Of a stretch of DNA of 24,339 nt, positions 7,401 through 15,177 are shown piece after piece. The stretch comes from an uncultured Eubacteriales bacterium. GTDB taxonomy: Bacteria > Bacillota > Clostridia > Christensenellales > Aristaeellaceae. A model generated the notes under the pieces. That model did no database searches and had not been told where the DNA came from. It worked only from the letters and a program-made list of their open reading frames with translations. How positions within the stretch are numbered: the stretch's first letter is position 1; each line of letters starts with the position of its first letter. The position numbers were made by a program, and so were the translations under genes. The DNA lies in contig USCR01000021.1 of NCBI GenBank assembly GCA_900553295.1, forward strand, positions 1 through 24,339. The letters are read 5' to 3'.

Positions 7401-7638
7401 TACCCATGCCTCGGCTTGCGATAATCATTTGGTAAGTGAACTTCATAATGATGTTCAGAAGTATCTTCTGAAAAGGGCGCATCCATGTCATGCCGAGATA
7501 ATCTACAGCAAAACGATGAGGGTTCGCTCTATAGAAAGCCACCCAACGCTCCATACCATCCATGACTCGTTCGTACTTTGACTTGCGGCGCATTCCAGAT
7601 TTGCCATAGGGAGTAGGGGCAATGTATTCGTTATCCAT
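3943..7638 (-). CDS. terL: Terminase large subunit, split by two group I introns (spliced product 586 aa)
   Basis: The coding sequence is best read as the join of 7638-6799, 5126-4743 and 4479-3943, which are 280, 128 and 179 codons, each a whole number. The product is the ATP-driven motor and nuclease that packages phage DNA. Walker A (SRGMGKT, residues 75-81), Walker B (WVICDE, 168-173) and TETYISSAH (from about 213) lie in exon 1. LLAMDVA (D341) and VVVDTNG (D405) lie in exon 2. The third acidic motif (ARKDRYSSVAYG) is in exon 3. The ATG at 7638 has GGAGG 8 bases upstream. Unspliced reading stops four codons into the first insert. It heads the head-gene cassette. The small terminase gene normally upstream is absent because phage DNA ends at about 7650. 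Confidence 0.88.
4480..4742 (-). ncRNA. ORF-less group I intron (263 nt) in the terL nuclease domain
   Basis: The full group I fold can be drawn. P1 is GGUA/UGCC closed by a GCGA tetraloop, with U-G at the splice site. P2 is a perfect 8-bp stem (4712-4719 with 4724-4731, GUGA loop). P3 is a perfect 8-bp pair (4700-4707 with 4578-4585). P4/P5 lie in ATCGGGAACCC...GGGAATCCGA, and P6 is CUACGA/UCGUAG. P7 pairs 4627-4631 with 4553-4557. P7.1 and P7.2 (AAGG/CCUU, CUGG/CCAG) suggest subgroup IA. P8 is GACUC/GAGUC (4565-4577), and P9 is CUUGCUG/CAGCAAG, followed by a further stem at 4503-4524. The last base is G. Excision joins GGT to ATT and restores DTNG-IGM. No homing endonuclease is encoded. Confidence 0.92.
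4743..5126 (-). CDS. terL: terL exon 2: linker and first half of nuclease domain
   Basis: This exon encodes residues 281-408, from MEMDSFFWGESANAFF to VVVDTNG. It has no ribosome binding site, and an in-frame TAA lies two codons before its first ATG, so it is unlikely to be an independent gene. It joins naturally to exon 1 (AWS-MEMD). It carries the first nuclease aspartate (LLAMD) and the second (VVVD). Unspliced reading would add 38 unrelated residues from the second intron and stop at 4626-4628. Confidence 0.85.
5127..5300 (-). ncRNA. Predicted omegaRNA scaffold at the IStron right end
   Basis: IS605-type TnpB guide RNAs overlap the 3' end of tnpB and end at the right end, taking their guide from flanking DNA. 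Here the downstream region contains GGGACTCGTTACACC (5223-5237) and GGAGTGTTGCCAACC, which resemble IS605-group right ends as I remember them. It also holds a GUUUCAU/AUGGAAC stem and a final TTGG/CCAA hairpin. The predicted guide would start at 5126 with ATGGAGATGGATTCC, which is terL exon 2. The 5' limit is approximate. Confidence 0.6.
5254..6396 (-). CDS. tnpB: TnpB RNA-guided nuclease of the IStron (380 aa)
   Basis: TnpB is an omegaRNA-guided DNA nuclease, ancestral to Cas12, that cuts DNA matching the sequence next to the element's right end when a short target motif is present. The N-terminal helical region (about 1-110) carries typical TnpB features (LERSCRDMDRAFYNFF, RLPKYKSKK). RuvC motifs are complete: D184 in GIDVGIKTLA, E281 in VVCIEHF, and D366 in DRDYNAALN. 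A zinc finger is formed by C337, C340, C356 and C359. Length matches active family members and there is no frameshift, so it is probably functional. The start is TTG at 6396, placed 6-7 bases after GGGGAGGTG; no ATG fits better. It has no tnpA partner. Confidence 0.93.
   Translation of the reverse strand: MIKSFKVRLLPTKEQEMKMYQHIGSARFIFNYMLEMQNNQYIETGKHLAFNDLMKRLTLLKKEDEYVWLNNVSRVTLERSCRDMDRAFYNFFQGRARLPKYKSKKHSKEVFATREDRMYFNEDTVKLEKIGRVKYQTNYDIPKGPGCKFVNSRISHINNKWILSFGMEWENQPPVLTDIPMGIDVGIKTLATVAFGDDKIVFQNINKSARLRNLEKKRRYIQRVISRKYRTNGSFENTKNIEKYMRIYKKLSYRIYCIRHDYLHKATHTLVSLHPSVVCIEHFTSAQLLKSKETRLLHRYLQDQAIGEFLRQIKYKCEWNGIPIVEADKYFPSSKTCSSCGEIKTDLKLSERTYRCPHCGLEMDRDYNAALNLMKYGVQH
6434..6798 (-). 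ncRNA. Group I ribozyme core of the IStron (P1 to P9 region)
   Basis: P2 is ACACG/CGUGU with a GAAA loop (6749-6762). P3 can pair CCCUUU with GGAGGG. P4 pairs GCUG of TTGCTGGAA with CAGC of AATCAGCAGCC. P6 has a CCCC/GGGG hairpin. The R element GGTTCAACGACTA (6558-6570) and the S element AAGATATAGTC (6491-6501) form P7 by GACUA/UAGUC, a near-consensus group I core. P8 is CACCC/GGGUG. P9 has a 7-bp stem with a GAAA tetraloop, followed by GUUGG/CCAAC and CAGGA/UCCUG hairpins. The 3' splice site lies far downstream at 5127, beyond tnpB. A 61-codon frame over the core (6501-6686) is judged non-coding. Confidence 0.88.
6799..7638 (-). CDS. terL: terL exon 1: ATPase domain
   Basis: This exon encodes residues 1-280, which cover the whole packaging ATPase. 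It ends ...DSIAWS at the codon AGT. The last T of that codon pairs with G in the predicted P1 helix of the IStron, as expected at a group I 5' splice site. Without splicing, the frame adds only Tyr-Phe-Pro-Cys before TAA at 6784-6786, giving a 284-residue ATPase with no nuclease domain. Confidence 0.88.
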
Positions 7639-7650
7639 CGTCACCGCCTC

Positions 7651-8431
7651 CATGTATGGCGTTTTCTATGCCTTCTCCAAAAACATAATCGAAGACATCT
7701 TCATCAACAACAATACCTTCGGCATGCTGCTGCGCAACACCCTGCTGTACAATCTGGTGTTCATTGTACTGAACATCGTGATCCCTGTGGCCCTGGCCAT
7801 GATGATCAACGAATTGTACTCCAAGCGCAAGAGCAAGGTTTACCAAACCATGATGTTCTTCCCGCACTTTCTGTCCTGGGTGGTGGTCAGCTACTTTGTG
7901 TTCGCTTTCCTCAGCCCGGACAAGGGCCTGATGAACAAAATCGTCATTGCCCTGGGCGGGGAAAAGATCATGTGGTATTCCGAACCTACCTACTGGCCGT
8001 TCATCCTGGTGTTCATGAACCTGTGGAAGGGCGTGGGCTACAACATGGTGGTGTATCTGGCCACCATCACCGGCATTGACCAAAGCTTGTATGAGGCGGC
8101 CATGCTGGACGGCGCCACCAAGTGGCAGCAGGCAAAGTACATCACCTTGCCGCTGATGAAGACCATCCTGATTACCATGTTCATCCTGAACGTGGGCAAG
8201 ATCTTCTACTCCGACTTTGGTCTGTTCTGGCAGGTAACCCAGGGCGTGCCCAACTCCCTGCATAACGTGGCGTCCACCTTCGATACCTTCATTTATTCTG
8301 CGCTGCAAGGTTCCACGCCCATCGGCCGTACCGCTGCGGCGTCCCTGTTCCAGTCCGTGTGCTGCTGCGCTACCATTCTGCTGGCCAACTTCATCGTGTC
8401 CAAGATTGATCCGGACAGCGCCATCATCTGA
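7651..8431 (+). CDS. LplB-type ABC sugar permease, 5' end missing at the phage/host junction
   Basis: This is a membrane subunit of a CUT1-type oligosaccharide importer. The visible part has several membrane segments and the EAA loop that contacts the ATPase (YEAAMLDGATKWQQAKYITLPLM). It ends KIDPDSAII. Family members are about 300-330 residues; here about 260 residues of host coding remain, so the first membrane segment and leader are lost. An ATG at 7622 lies in phage DNA and only opens the frame by chance (its first ten residues read terminase start-region sequence backwards). The exact host boundary, near 7650, cannot be fixed to the base. It is followed 17 bases later by the second permease. 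Confidence 0.82.
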
Positions 8432-8448
8432 CGGAAAGGAGAATCCTC

Positions 8449-9381
8449 ATGGCAAGAGCGCAAAAAGCCGAATTACAAGTGGAATCCATGAAGATGAACC
8501 GCGTCCGTCCGGGCACCAACGCGGGGTTCAACCTGCTGTTTACCTTGCTGGCGGCCATGGCCATCATTCCGGTCCTCTTCGTGTTTATGATTTCCATTTC
8601 CTCGGAGGAGTCCATCCGCGTGTCGGGGTACAGCTTTGTACCGCAGAGCTTCTCCAACTCCGCCTACATGTTCCTGTGGAACGAAAGGGCGACCATCTTG
8701 TCCGCGCTTTGGATTTCCGTGCTGGTCACGGTGAGCGGCACGGTGCTGGGCCTGGCGCTGACCACCACCATGGGTTATGTGCTTTCCCGGCCGGGATTCA
8801 AGCTCAAGGGCTTCTACACCTGGGTGGTGTTTATCCCCATGATCTTCAATGGCGGTATGGTGGCTTCCTACGTGGTGAACGCCAACATCCTGAACATGAA
8901 AAACACCATCTGGGCGCTGATTCTGCCCCTGGCGGTATCTTCGTTCAACATCATTGTTTGCAAGACATTTTTCCGCTCCACCATACCGGACAGCATCATC
9001 GAGTCCGCAAAGATTGACGGCGCCAGCCAGCTGCGCATTTTCGGCACCATCGTGCTGCCCATTTCCAAGCCTGTGCTGGCCACCATCGGCCTGTTCCTTA
9101 CCTTTGGCTATTGGAACGACTGGTTCCAGTCCTCCCTGTACATCTCCAGGGCGGAGCTGGTGTCCCTCCAGGCACTGCTCAACAACATGATGAAGAGCCT
9201 GGACTACATCGCCAACAACCCCTCGGCGGGCCTGAGCTTGCAGCAGTACCGCAACTCCATGCCCAGCGAGTCCGTGCGCATGGCCATCGCCATTGTCATC
9301 GTCATCCCCATTGCCTGCGCGTATCCCTTCTTCCAGAAATACTTTATCTCCGGCCTGACCATTGGCGCGGTGAAGGGATAA
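8449..9381 (+). CDS. YtcP-type ABC sugar permease (310 aa)
   Basis: This is the second inner-membrane subunit of the same importer. It has six predicted membrane segments, beginning with FNLLFTLLAAMAIIPVLFVFMI, and an EAA loop reading IIESAKIDGASQLRIFGTIVLPISKP. It ends in ISGLTIGAVKG, the usual C-terminus of this subfamily. Length is normal. AAGGAG lies about 8 bases before the ATG. It lies between the truncated LplB-type gene and the binding-protein gene. No ATPase gene is present; importers of this class commonly share one MsmX-type ATPase encoded elsewhere. Confidence 0.9.
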   Translation: MARAQKAELQVESMKMNRVRPGTNAGFNLLFTLLAAMAIIPVLFVFMISISSEESIRVSGYSFVPQSFSNSAYMFLWNERATILSALWISVLVTVSGTVLGLALTTTMGYVLSRPGFKLKGFYTWVVFIPMIFNGGMVASYVVNANILNMKNTIWALILPLAVSSFNIIVCKTFFRSTIPDSIIESAKIDGASQLRIFGTIVLPISKPVLATIGLFLTFGYWNDWFQSSLYISRAELVSLQALLNNMMKSLDYIANNPSAGLSLQQYRNSMPSESVRMAIAIVIVIPIACAYPFFQKYFISGLTIGAVKG

Positions 9382-9448
9382 GCAAACCCTGTTCGTCGTT
9401 CCTGCAAGGGAGCAGGAATTCACGATAATATTAAAGGAGGAACTGTAC

Positions 9449-10864
9449 ATGAAAAAGGTTCTGTCTGTGCTTCTGACCCTGGCAATGGTGCTGGGTATGG
9501 TTGGCATGGCGTCCGCTGAGGGCGACGTGGTAACCCTGAAGTGGGTGACCGTAGGCAGCAGCATGCCCACCAACTACGACGCATGGCTGGCCCAGATCAA
9601 CCCCTATCTGGAGGAGAAAATCGGCGTCAACATCGAAATGGACGTGATCGGCTGGGGCGACTGGGACCAGCGCCGCAACGTGATCGTCAACACCAATGAG
9701 CCCTATGACATCATTTTCGGCAACATGAACACCTACAACAACGATGTGCAGCTGGGCGCGTACCTGGACATCACCGACCTGCTGGACACCGCCGCGCCCG
9801 AGCTGAAGGCCATGCTGCCCGAAGGCTACTGGGATGCTTGCCGCGTGAACGGCCGCATCTACGGCGTGCCCACCTACAAGGACAGCTCCATGTCCCAGTA
9901 CTTCGTGTGGGATAAGGATCTGCTGGATGCCAACGGCATCGATGCCAGCCAGGCCACGACCCTGGAGGCCCTGACCCCCATCCTCACCGAGCTGAAGGAC
10001 AAGAGCAACAGCGCCGTGTTCCCCCTGAACAAGAATGGCGCCACCTGGCTGATGACCTTCTACGATGGCATGAACGCCGGCCTGGGCACCCTGGGCGTGC
10101 GCTATGACGACGCCGAGGGCAAGGTGGTTTCCGTCCTGGAGCAGGATGATGTCATGGCGAACCTGAAGATCCTGCATGAGTGGTACAACGCTGGCCTGAT
10201 CAATGCCGACGCCGCCACCCTGCCGGAAGACAACAAGTACAAGGTATGCTCCGTGGCCCAGGGCTGGCCCAGCGCTGCCATCACCAACTGGGGCCCCAAC
10301 ATGGGCGTCAACGCGGTGGCCTATCAGTGGGGCGAAACCGTGGTTTCCAACGATACCGTGCGCGGCTCCCTGAACAGCATTTCCGTGAACTGCGAGCATC
10401 CTGAGAAGGCGCTGGCATTCCTGCAGCTGATCAACACCGACTCCTATGTGCGCGACCTGTTCTACTATGGCGTGGAAGGCGACAACTGGCAGTACACCGA
10501 CGATACCAAGACCGCCGTGCATAAGAACAATGCGGACTGGCCCATGGCCGGTTACACCCAGGCAACCTTCTTCAACGTAACCCCCACCGATGATGTGGAC
10601 TTCAACCAGTGGGACGAAGTGAAGGCACTGAACGAGGCCGCCAAGCCTTCTGTGCTGCTGGGCTTCTACTTTGACACCTCTTCCGTGCAGGACCAGCTGG
10701 CTGCCTGCATCGAAATCTACAACCGCTACAAGGGCGAAGTGCTCACCGGCACCACCGATCCCACCGTTTCCGTGCCGCAGATGATGGAAGAAATGCGCGC
10801 GGCGGGCTTCGATGAAATCGTGGCTGAGGCGCAGACCCAGGTGGACGCTTTCCTGGGCAAGTAA
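9449..10864 (+). CDS. Extracellular sugar-binding protein of the ABC importer (471 aa, DUF3502-like C-terminus)
   Basis: The protein captures an oligosaccharide outside the cell and delivers it to the two permeases encoded upstream. The N-terminus is a signal peptide (MKKVLSVLLTLAMVLGMVGMASAEGD) with an ASA-type cleavage site and no lipobox cysteine, so cell attachment is not obvious from the sequence. The body is a two-lobe family 1 binding fold. The C-terminal segment from about residue 400 (LLGFYFDTSSVQDQLAACIEI) resembles the DUF3502 domain of LipO-like proteins. AAAGGAGG lies 8-9 bases before the ATG. Substrate is inferred from the enzymes downstream, not from the binding site. Confidence 0.9.
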   Translation: MKKVLSVLLTLAMVLGMVGMASAEGDVVTLKWVTVGSSMPTNYDAWLAQINPYLEEKIGVNIEMDVIGWGDWDQRRNVIVNTNEPYDIIFGNMNTYNNDVQLGAYLDITDLLDTAAPELKAMLPEGYWDACRVNGRIYGVPTYKDSSMSQYFVWDKDLLDANGIDASQATTLEALTPILTELKDKSNSAVFPLNKNGATWLMTFYDGMNAGLGTLGVRYDDAEGKVVSVLEQDDVMANLKILHEWYNAGLINADAATLPEDNKYKVCSVAQGWPSAAITNWGPNMGVNAVAYQWGETVVSNDTVRGSLNSISVNCEHPEKALAFLQLINTDSYVRDLFYYGVEGDNWQYTDDTKTAVHKNNADWPMAGYTQATFFNVTPTDDVDFNQWDEVKALNEAAKPSVLLGFYFDTSSVQDQLAACIEIYNRYKGEVLTGTTDPTVSVPQMMEEMRAAGFDEIVAEAQTQVDAFLGK

Positions 10865-10869
10865 GACCA

Positions 10870-10892
10870 TTCCCTCTCCTGATGTGAGGGAA
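10870..10892 (+). terminator. Hairpin just after the binding-protein gene
   Basis: A 7-bp perfect stem (TTCCCTC/GAGGGAA) with a 9-base loop begins 5 bases after the stop codon. No U tract follows, so it is more likely an mRNA-stabilising or partial-termination element than a strong terminator. Confidence 0.4.
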
Positions 10893-10895
10893 CCC

Positions 10896-10960
10896 GCCCG
10901 CAGGGAGCGGGGAACATCGCGAACAGTTAGGTTTTCGATATTCCCCTGCCCCTTGCGGGC
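10896..10960 (+). terminator. Long imperfect hairpin with U-rich tail between binding protein and GH130 gene
   Basis: GCCCGC (10896-10901) pairs with GCGGGC (10955-10960), and GGGGAA pairs with TTCCCC further in, separated by a small internal loop. TTTCTTC follows at once. This could be an attenuating terminator that lets the binding protein be made in excess over the downstream enzymes, a common arrangement in sugar importer operons. Confidence 0.45.
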
Positions 10961-11046
10961 TTTCTTCATGGCCCATGCCGTGGCCGTACCACAGCGGGAC
11001 CACCTATGGCATCACCGAGAGTATCCAAGAAAGCGAGTGTTATGGT

Positions 11047-12033
11047 ATGACCAAAATCATTGGCAAGGCGCTTCCGAATATCCCCTGGGAGGATAAGCCC
11101 GCGGGAGAAACCATGCCCATGTGGCGGTTCTCCGGCAACCCTATTATTGGCCGGCACGGTAACAAGCGTGCGAACTCCGTATTTAACAGCGCGGTAGTAC
11201 CCTTTGAGGATGGATTTGCGGGCGTATTCCGCTGCGACAGCCGCTCCATCAGCATGGACCTGTTCGCCGGACGCAGCAAGGACGGCTATCACTGGGAGAT
11301 TGAGGATGAGCCCCTGCGCATGGAAGGCGCGGAGGAGGAAATCCTCCACAAGGAATACCGCTACGACGCCCGGATCACGCCCCTGGACGGCAAGTACTAT
11401 ATCACCTGGTGCAATGGCTACCATGGCCCCACCATTGGCGTTGCATGGACGGAGGACTTCAAAACTTTTCATCAACTGGAAAATGCTTTCCTGCCCTTTA
11501 ACCGCAATGGCGTGCTGTTCCCCCGGAAAATCGGCGGTATGTATATGATGATGTCTCGCCCCTCGGATAATGGCCATACGCCCTTTGGCGACATTTATGT
11601 CAGCCAGTCCAAGGATCTGGAATTCTGGGGCCGTCACCGCTACATGATGGGCACCATCAAGGGCAACGACTCCGCCTGGCAGTCCACCAAAATCGGCCCC
11701 GGCCCCGCGCCTATTGAGACGGACGAAGGCTGGCTGCTGCTGTACCATGGGGTGATTACCACCTGCAACGGCTTTGTGTATCGCATGGGCAGTGCCCTGC
11801 TGGACCTGGAGCAGCCCTGGAAGGTGCTCTACCGCTCCAAGGATTACGTGCTCGCTCCCTACGAGCTCTATGAGTGCGTGGGCGACGTACCCAACGTGGT
11901 GTTCCCCTGCGCGGCGCTCACGGACGCTGCCACGGGCCGCATCGCCGTATATTACGGCTGTGCGGATACGGTGACCGGCCTGGCCTTTACCACCGTGGAT
12001 GAGCTGGTGCGCTATACCAAGGAAAACTCCTGA
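11047..12033 (+). CDS. GH130 beta-mannoside phosphorylase (328 aa)
   Basis: GH130 enzymes split beta-1,2- or beta-1,4-mannosides with phosphate, releasing mannose 1-phosphate. Family features visible are NSVFNSAVV (about 43-51), the [13 protein letters not shown] strand, [16 protein letters not shown] with predicted catalytic D107, and [23 protein letters not shown]. The five-blade propeller length fits, and no signal peptide is present, so it acts in the cytoplasm. I chose the ATG at 11047, where homology-like sequence begins ([14 protein letters not shown]); the frame is open from 10975, but that part is weak. No strong ribosome binding site is seen. With the GH38 and GH20 genes downstream, the likely substrate is a mannosyl-N-acetylglucosamine or related manno-oligosaccharide. 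Confidence 0.85.
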   Translation: MTKIIGKALPNIPWEDKPAGETMPMWRFSGNPIIGRHGNKRANSVFNSAVVPFEDGFAGVFRCDSRSISMDLFAGRSKDGYHWEIEDEPLRMEGAEEEILHKEYRYDARITPLDGKYYITWCNGYHGPTIGVAWTEDFKTFHQLENAFLPFNRNGVLFPRKIGGMYMMMSRPSDNGHTPFGDIYVSQSKDLEFWGRHRYMMGTIKGNDSAWQSTKIGPGPAPIETDEGWLLLYHGVITTCNGFVYRMGSALLDLEQPWKVLYRSKDYVLAPYELYECVGDVPNVVFPCAALTDAATGRIAVYYGCADTVTGLAFTTVDELVRYTKENS

Positions 12034-12075
12034 GGCCGGGAGCAGACCCGTACCTGAAGGACGGAGGGTGAAACA

Positions 12076-15000
12076 ATGGTTTTTCTGGACAAGCGAATCA
12101 ACGGCATATGCGATGAAATGAAAAAGTACGCCGTGCGCCAAAGGGTGCCGGTGGAAGAAATCTACTATAAGGAAGGCAATTTTCTGCGCCCCCGGGACGC
12201 GGAAGCGGACGGCACGCCCTTTGCCCCCTTTGACAGCCAGCGTATGCACTGGTATGGACCTGACCGGCACTACTGGTTCCGGGCGGAGATCACCGTGCCC
12301 GAGAGCTTTGCGGGGCGGAGCCTGTGGCTGCATGTGCGAACCCAGATTGACGAGTGGGACGATGCCAAGAACCCGCAGTTCCTGCTCTTTGTCAATGACG
12401 AGATCGTCCAGGGCATGGACATGAACCACCGGGAGGTACTCCTGACCCGGGAAGCCAAGGCGGGGGAGCGCTACCGGCTGGATCTGCAGGCCTATACGGG
12501 CATCCTGCACACGGAGTTCAATCTGATTTTTGAATTGCGGGAGATTGACCCGGACCTGGAGGGCCTGTACTGGGACTTGTACGTGCCCTTGTCCGCTTTC
12601 CCGCGGCTGGACCCTCAGGATACCCGGCGCATGGCCCTGGAGCGGGTGATGAACGACGCGGTGAACCTGCTGGACCTGCGCACGCCCTATTCCGATGCCT
12701 ATATGGACACGGTGCGTCAGGCCCGGGCATACCTGCAAAAGCACCTGTATGAGGAGCTGGGTGGCCATGCGGACATCATTGCCAGCTGCATTGGCCATAC
12801 GCATATCGACGTGGCCTGGTGGTGGACTGTGGCGCAGACCCGGGAGAAGGTGGCCCGCAGCTTTGCCACCGTGCTCAAGCTCATGGACGAATATCCGGGG
12901 TATAAGTTCATGTCCAGCCAGCCCCAGCTCTACGCTTTTTTGAAGGAACGCTATCCGGAGCTGTACGCCCGGGTGAAGGAACGCATCCGGGAGGGCCGCT
13001 GGGAACCCGAAGGCGGCATGTGGCTGGAGGCCGACTGCAACCTCACCAGCGGCGAGAGCCTGGTCCGGCAGTTCATCCACGGCAAACGCTTCTTCCGGGA
13101 GGAGTTTGGGGTGGACAACCGGGTGCTGTGGCTGCCGGACGTGTTCGGCTACTCCGGCGCGCTGCCCCAGCTGATGAAGAAATGCGGCATTGACTACTTC
13201 ATGACCACCAAGCTGGCCTGGAACCAGTTTAACAAGCATCCCTATGACACCTTCCTGTGGCGGGGCATCGACGGTACCCAGGTGCTCACGCACTTGATTA
13301 CCACCCTGGGCGTGGGACAGGATGTGAAAAACTTCTTTACCACGTATAATGGTATGCTTCATCCGGATGCGCTGTTGGGTGGCTGGGAACGGTATCAGAA
13401 CAAGGACATCAACAACGATATTCTCATTTCCTACGGCTATGGGGACGGCGGCGGCGGGCCCACCCGCGGTATGCTGGAAAATTCCATGCGTCTGGAAAAG
13501 GGCGTGGCGGGCCTGCCTACCGTACGCCAGTGCTTTGCCCGCACGTATTTTGAGGAGCTGGACAAGCGGGTTTCCGGCAACAGGCGCCTGCCTGTGTGGG
13601 AGGGCGAACTGTACTTCGAGTACCACCGGGGCACCTATACCTCCATGGCGCGGAACAAACGCGCCAACCGCAAGGCGGAGCTGCACATGATGGACCTGGA
13701 GCTGCTGAGCGTGCTGGCTGCGGACCGGCTGCCTTACCCGGCGGAAGAACTGGACGGCATGTGGAAAACCATCCTGCTCAATCAGTTCCACGATATTCTT
13801 CCCGGCTCGTCCATTCATGAGGTGTACGAGGTGACCAAGGCGGAGTATGCCGCCCTGGAAGAAAAGATCGCCCATATGGAGAAGGAGCGCCTGGCGCTGC
13901 TGGCTCCCGCGGCGGAGAAGCTCACCGTGTTCAATACCAAGGGCTTTGACAGCGATGAGACGGTGTGCCTGGGGGATATGCAGGCCGCTGCCCTGGTGGA
14001 CGAAACCGGCGCGCGGATTCCCGTGCAACAGACTGCCCAGGGCGCGGTGGCGCATCTGCGGGGACTGCCCTCCAAGGGATGGCGCACCTATGGCCTGTCC
14101 GCGGAACCGGCGGAGGTTACCACGCCCTTTGCCCAGGCGGGCAATCGCCTGGAAACCCCGTATTATGTGGTGGAGCTGGACGAAAGCGGCCTGTTCTCCC
14201 GCCTGTATGACAAGACGTACCAGCGGGAAGTGCTCAAGCCCGGGGAGAAGGGCAACCTCCTGCGCATGTATGAGGATAAGCCCATTTACTACGATAACTG
14301 GGACATCGACATTTACTATACCGAGAAGTACTGGGACGTGACGGATGTGCAGTCCCTGCGCTGGACGGAGATGGGCCCCGTGCGCGCGACCCTGGAGGTG
14401 GAGCGCAAGGTGAGCAACAGCCTCATCCGGCAGAAGATTCACTTCTATGCCCACAGCCGCCGCATTGACTTTGAAAGCTACGTGGACTGGCACGACCACC
14501 AGCATCTGCTGAAGGTGCATTTCCCCACGGACGTGCACAGCGACGAGGCTACCTTCGAGATTCAGTTTGGCAACGTGAAGCGCAAGGTGCATCAAAACAC
14601 CTCCTGGGATGTGGCGCGCTTTGAGAGCTGCGCTCAGAAGTGGATGGACTTCTCCGAGGGGCATTACGGCGTAAGCCTCCTCAACGACTGCAAGTATGGC
14701 CATTCCGTGAAGGACGGCTGCATTGCCCTGACGCTGATCAAGTCTGGCATTGAGCCCAATCCCGTTACCGACCAGGAGGAGCATTTCTTTACCTATGCCC
14801 TGTATCCCCACGGCGGGGACTGGCGGGAAGGCGGCACCGTGCAGGAGGCCTACCGGCTCAACCAGCCTGCCTTGTGTGTCCGGGGCGCAGGGGAGGCGCA
14901 GACGTATTCCCTGGCGGCCACGGAGCATCCCAACGTGATGCTGGAGACTGTCAAGCGCGCTGAGGATGGGGATGGCTGGATTGTGCGCCTGTATGAAACG

Positions 15001-15177
15001 GATAATGCCCGCACGGCCTCTGCCCTGCGCTGGAGCCGTCCCGTGTCCAGCGTGGAGGAGTGCAACTGCATTGAAGAACCCGTGGCTCCCGCGGCCTGCG
15101 AAAACGGGCGGATTCCCTTTGTGATCAAGCCTTACGAAATCAAGACCTTCCGCATTCGGGAGAAGGAGGAAGTATAA
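12076..15177 (+). CDS. GH38 alpha-mannosidase (1033 aa)
   Basis: This zinc enzyme removes alpha-linked mannose from oligosaccharides. A beta-rich N-terminal domain (about 1-230) precedes the catalytic barrel. The zinc motif GHTHIDVAWWW supplies H243 and D245. The nucleophile is D355 in WLPDVFGYSGALPQ. A further family motif is LNQFHDILPGSS. The C-terminal half holds the beta domains usual for GH38. Length is typical of bacterial members, and there is no signal peptide, so it is cytoplasmic. GGAGG lies about 8 bases upstream of the ATG. It begins 42 bases after the GH130 stop, and its stop directly abuts the start of the GH20 gene, so the two are probably translationally coupled. Confidence 0.93.
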   Translation: MVFLDKRINGICDEMKKYAVRQRVPVEEIYYKEGNFLRPRDAEADGTPFAPFDSQRMHWYGPDRHYWFRAEITVPESFAGRSLWLHVRTQIDEWDDAKNPQFLLFVNDEIVQGMDMNHREVLLTREAKAGERYRLDLQAYTGILHTEFNLIFELREIDPDLEGLYWDLYVPLSAFPRLDPQDTRRMALERVMNDAVNLLDLRTPYSDAYMDTVRQARAYLQKHLYEELGGHADIIASCIGHTHIDVAWWWTVAQTREKVARSFATVLKLMDEYPGYKFMSSQPQLYAFLKERYPELYARVKERIREGRWEPEGGMWLEADCNLTSGESLVRQFIHGKRFFREEFGVDNRVLWLPDVFGYSGALPQLMKKCGIDYFMTTKLAWNQFNKHPYDTFLWRGIDGTQVLTHLITTLGVGQDVKNFFTTYNGMLHPDALLGGWERYQNKDINNDILISYGYGDGGGGPTRGMLENSMRLEKGVAGLPTVRQCFARTYFEELDKRVSGNRRLPVWEGELYFEYHRGTYTSMARNKRANRKAELHMMDLELLSVLAADRLPYPAEELDGMWKTILLNQFHDILPGSSIHEVYEVTKAEYAALEEKIAHMEKERLALLAPAAEKLTVFNTKGFDSDETVCLGDMQAAALVDETGARIPVQQTAQGAVAHLRGLPSKGWRTYGLSAEPAEVTTPFAQAGNRLETPYYVVELDESGLFSRLYDKTYQREVLKPGEKGNLLRMYEDKPIYYDNWDIDIYYTEKYWDVTDVQSLRWTEMGPVRATLEVERKVSNSLIRQKIHFYAHSRRIDFESYVDWHDHQHLLKVHFPTDVHSDEATFEIQFGNVKRKVHQNTSWDVARFESCAQKWMDFSEGHYGVSLLNDCKYGHSVKDGCIALTLIKSGIEPNPVTDQEEHFFTYALYPHGGDWREGGTVQEAYRLNQPALCVRGAGEAQTYSLAATEHPNVMLETVKRAEDGDGWIVRLYETDNARTASALRWSRPVSSVEECNCIEEPVAPAACENGRIPFVIKPYEIKTFRIREKEEV

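Noticed and set aside
3943..7638. terL as a decayed pseudogene.
   Set aside because: All three exon lengths are whole codons, no stop or frameshift occurs within exons, and both gaps are filled by foldable group I introns with correct splice-site bases.
7622..7650. ATG at 7622 as the true start of the LplB-type permease.
   Set aside because: These bases are the complement of the terL start and its ribosome binding site. The first ten residues match nothing in permeases, and the expected first membrane segment is absent.
8473..10969. Long minus-strand frames opposite the second permease and binding-protein genes.
   Set aside because: They are shadows of GC-rich coding sequence; the plus-strand proteins have clear family motifs, signal peptide and ribosome binding sites.
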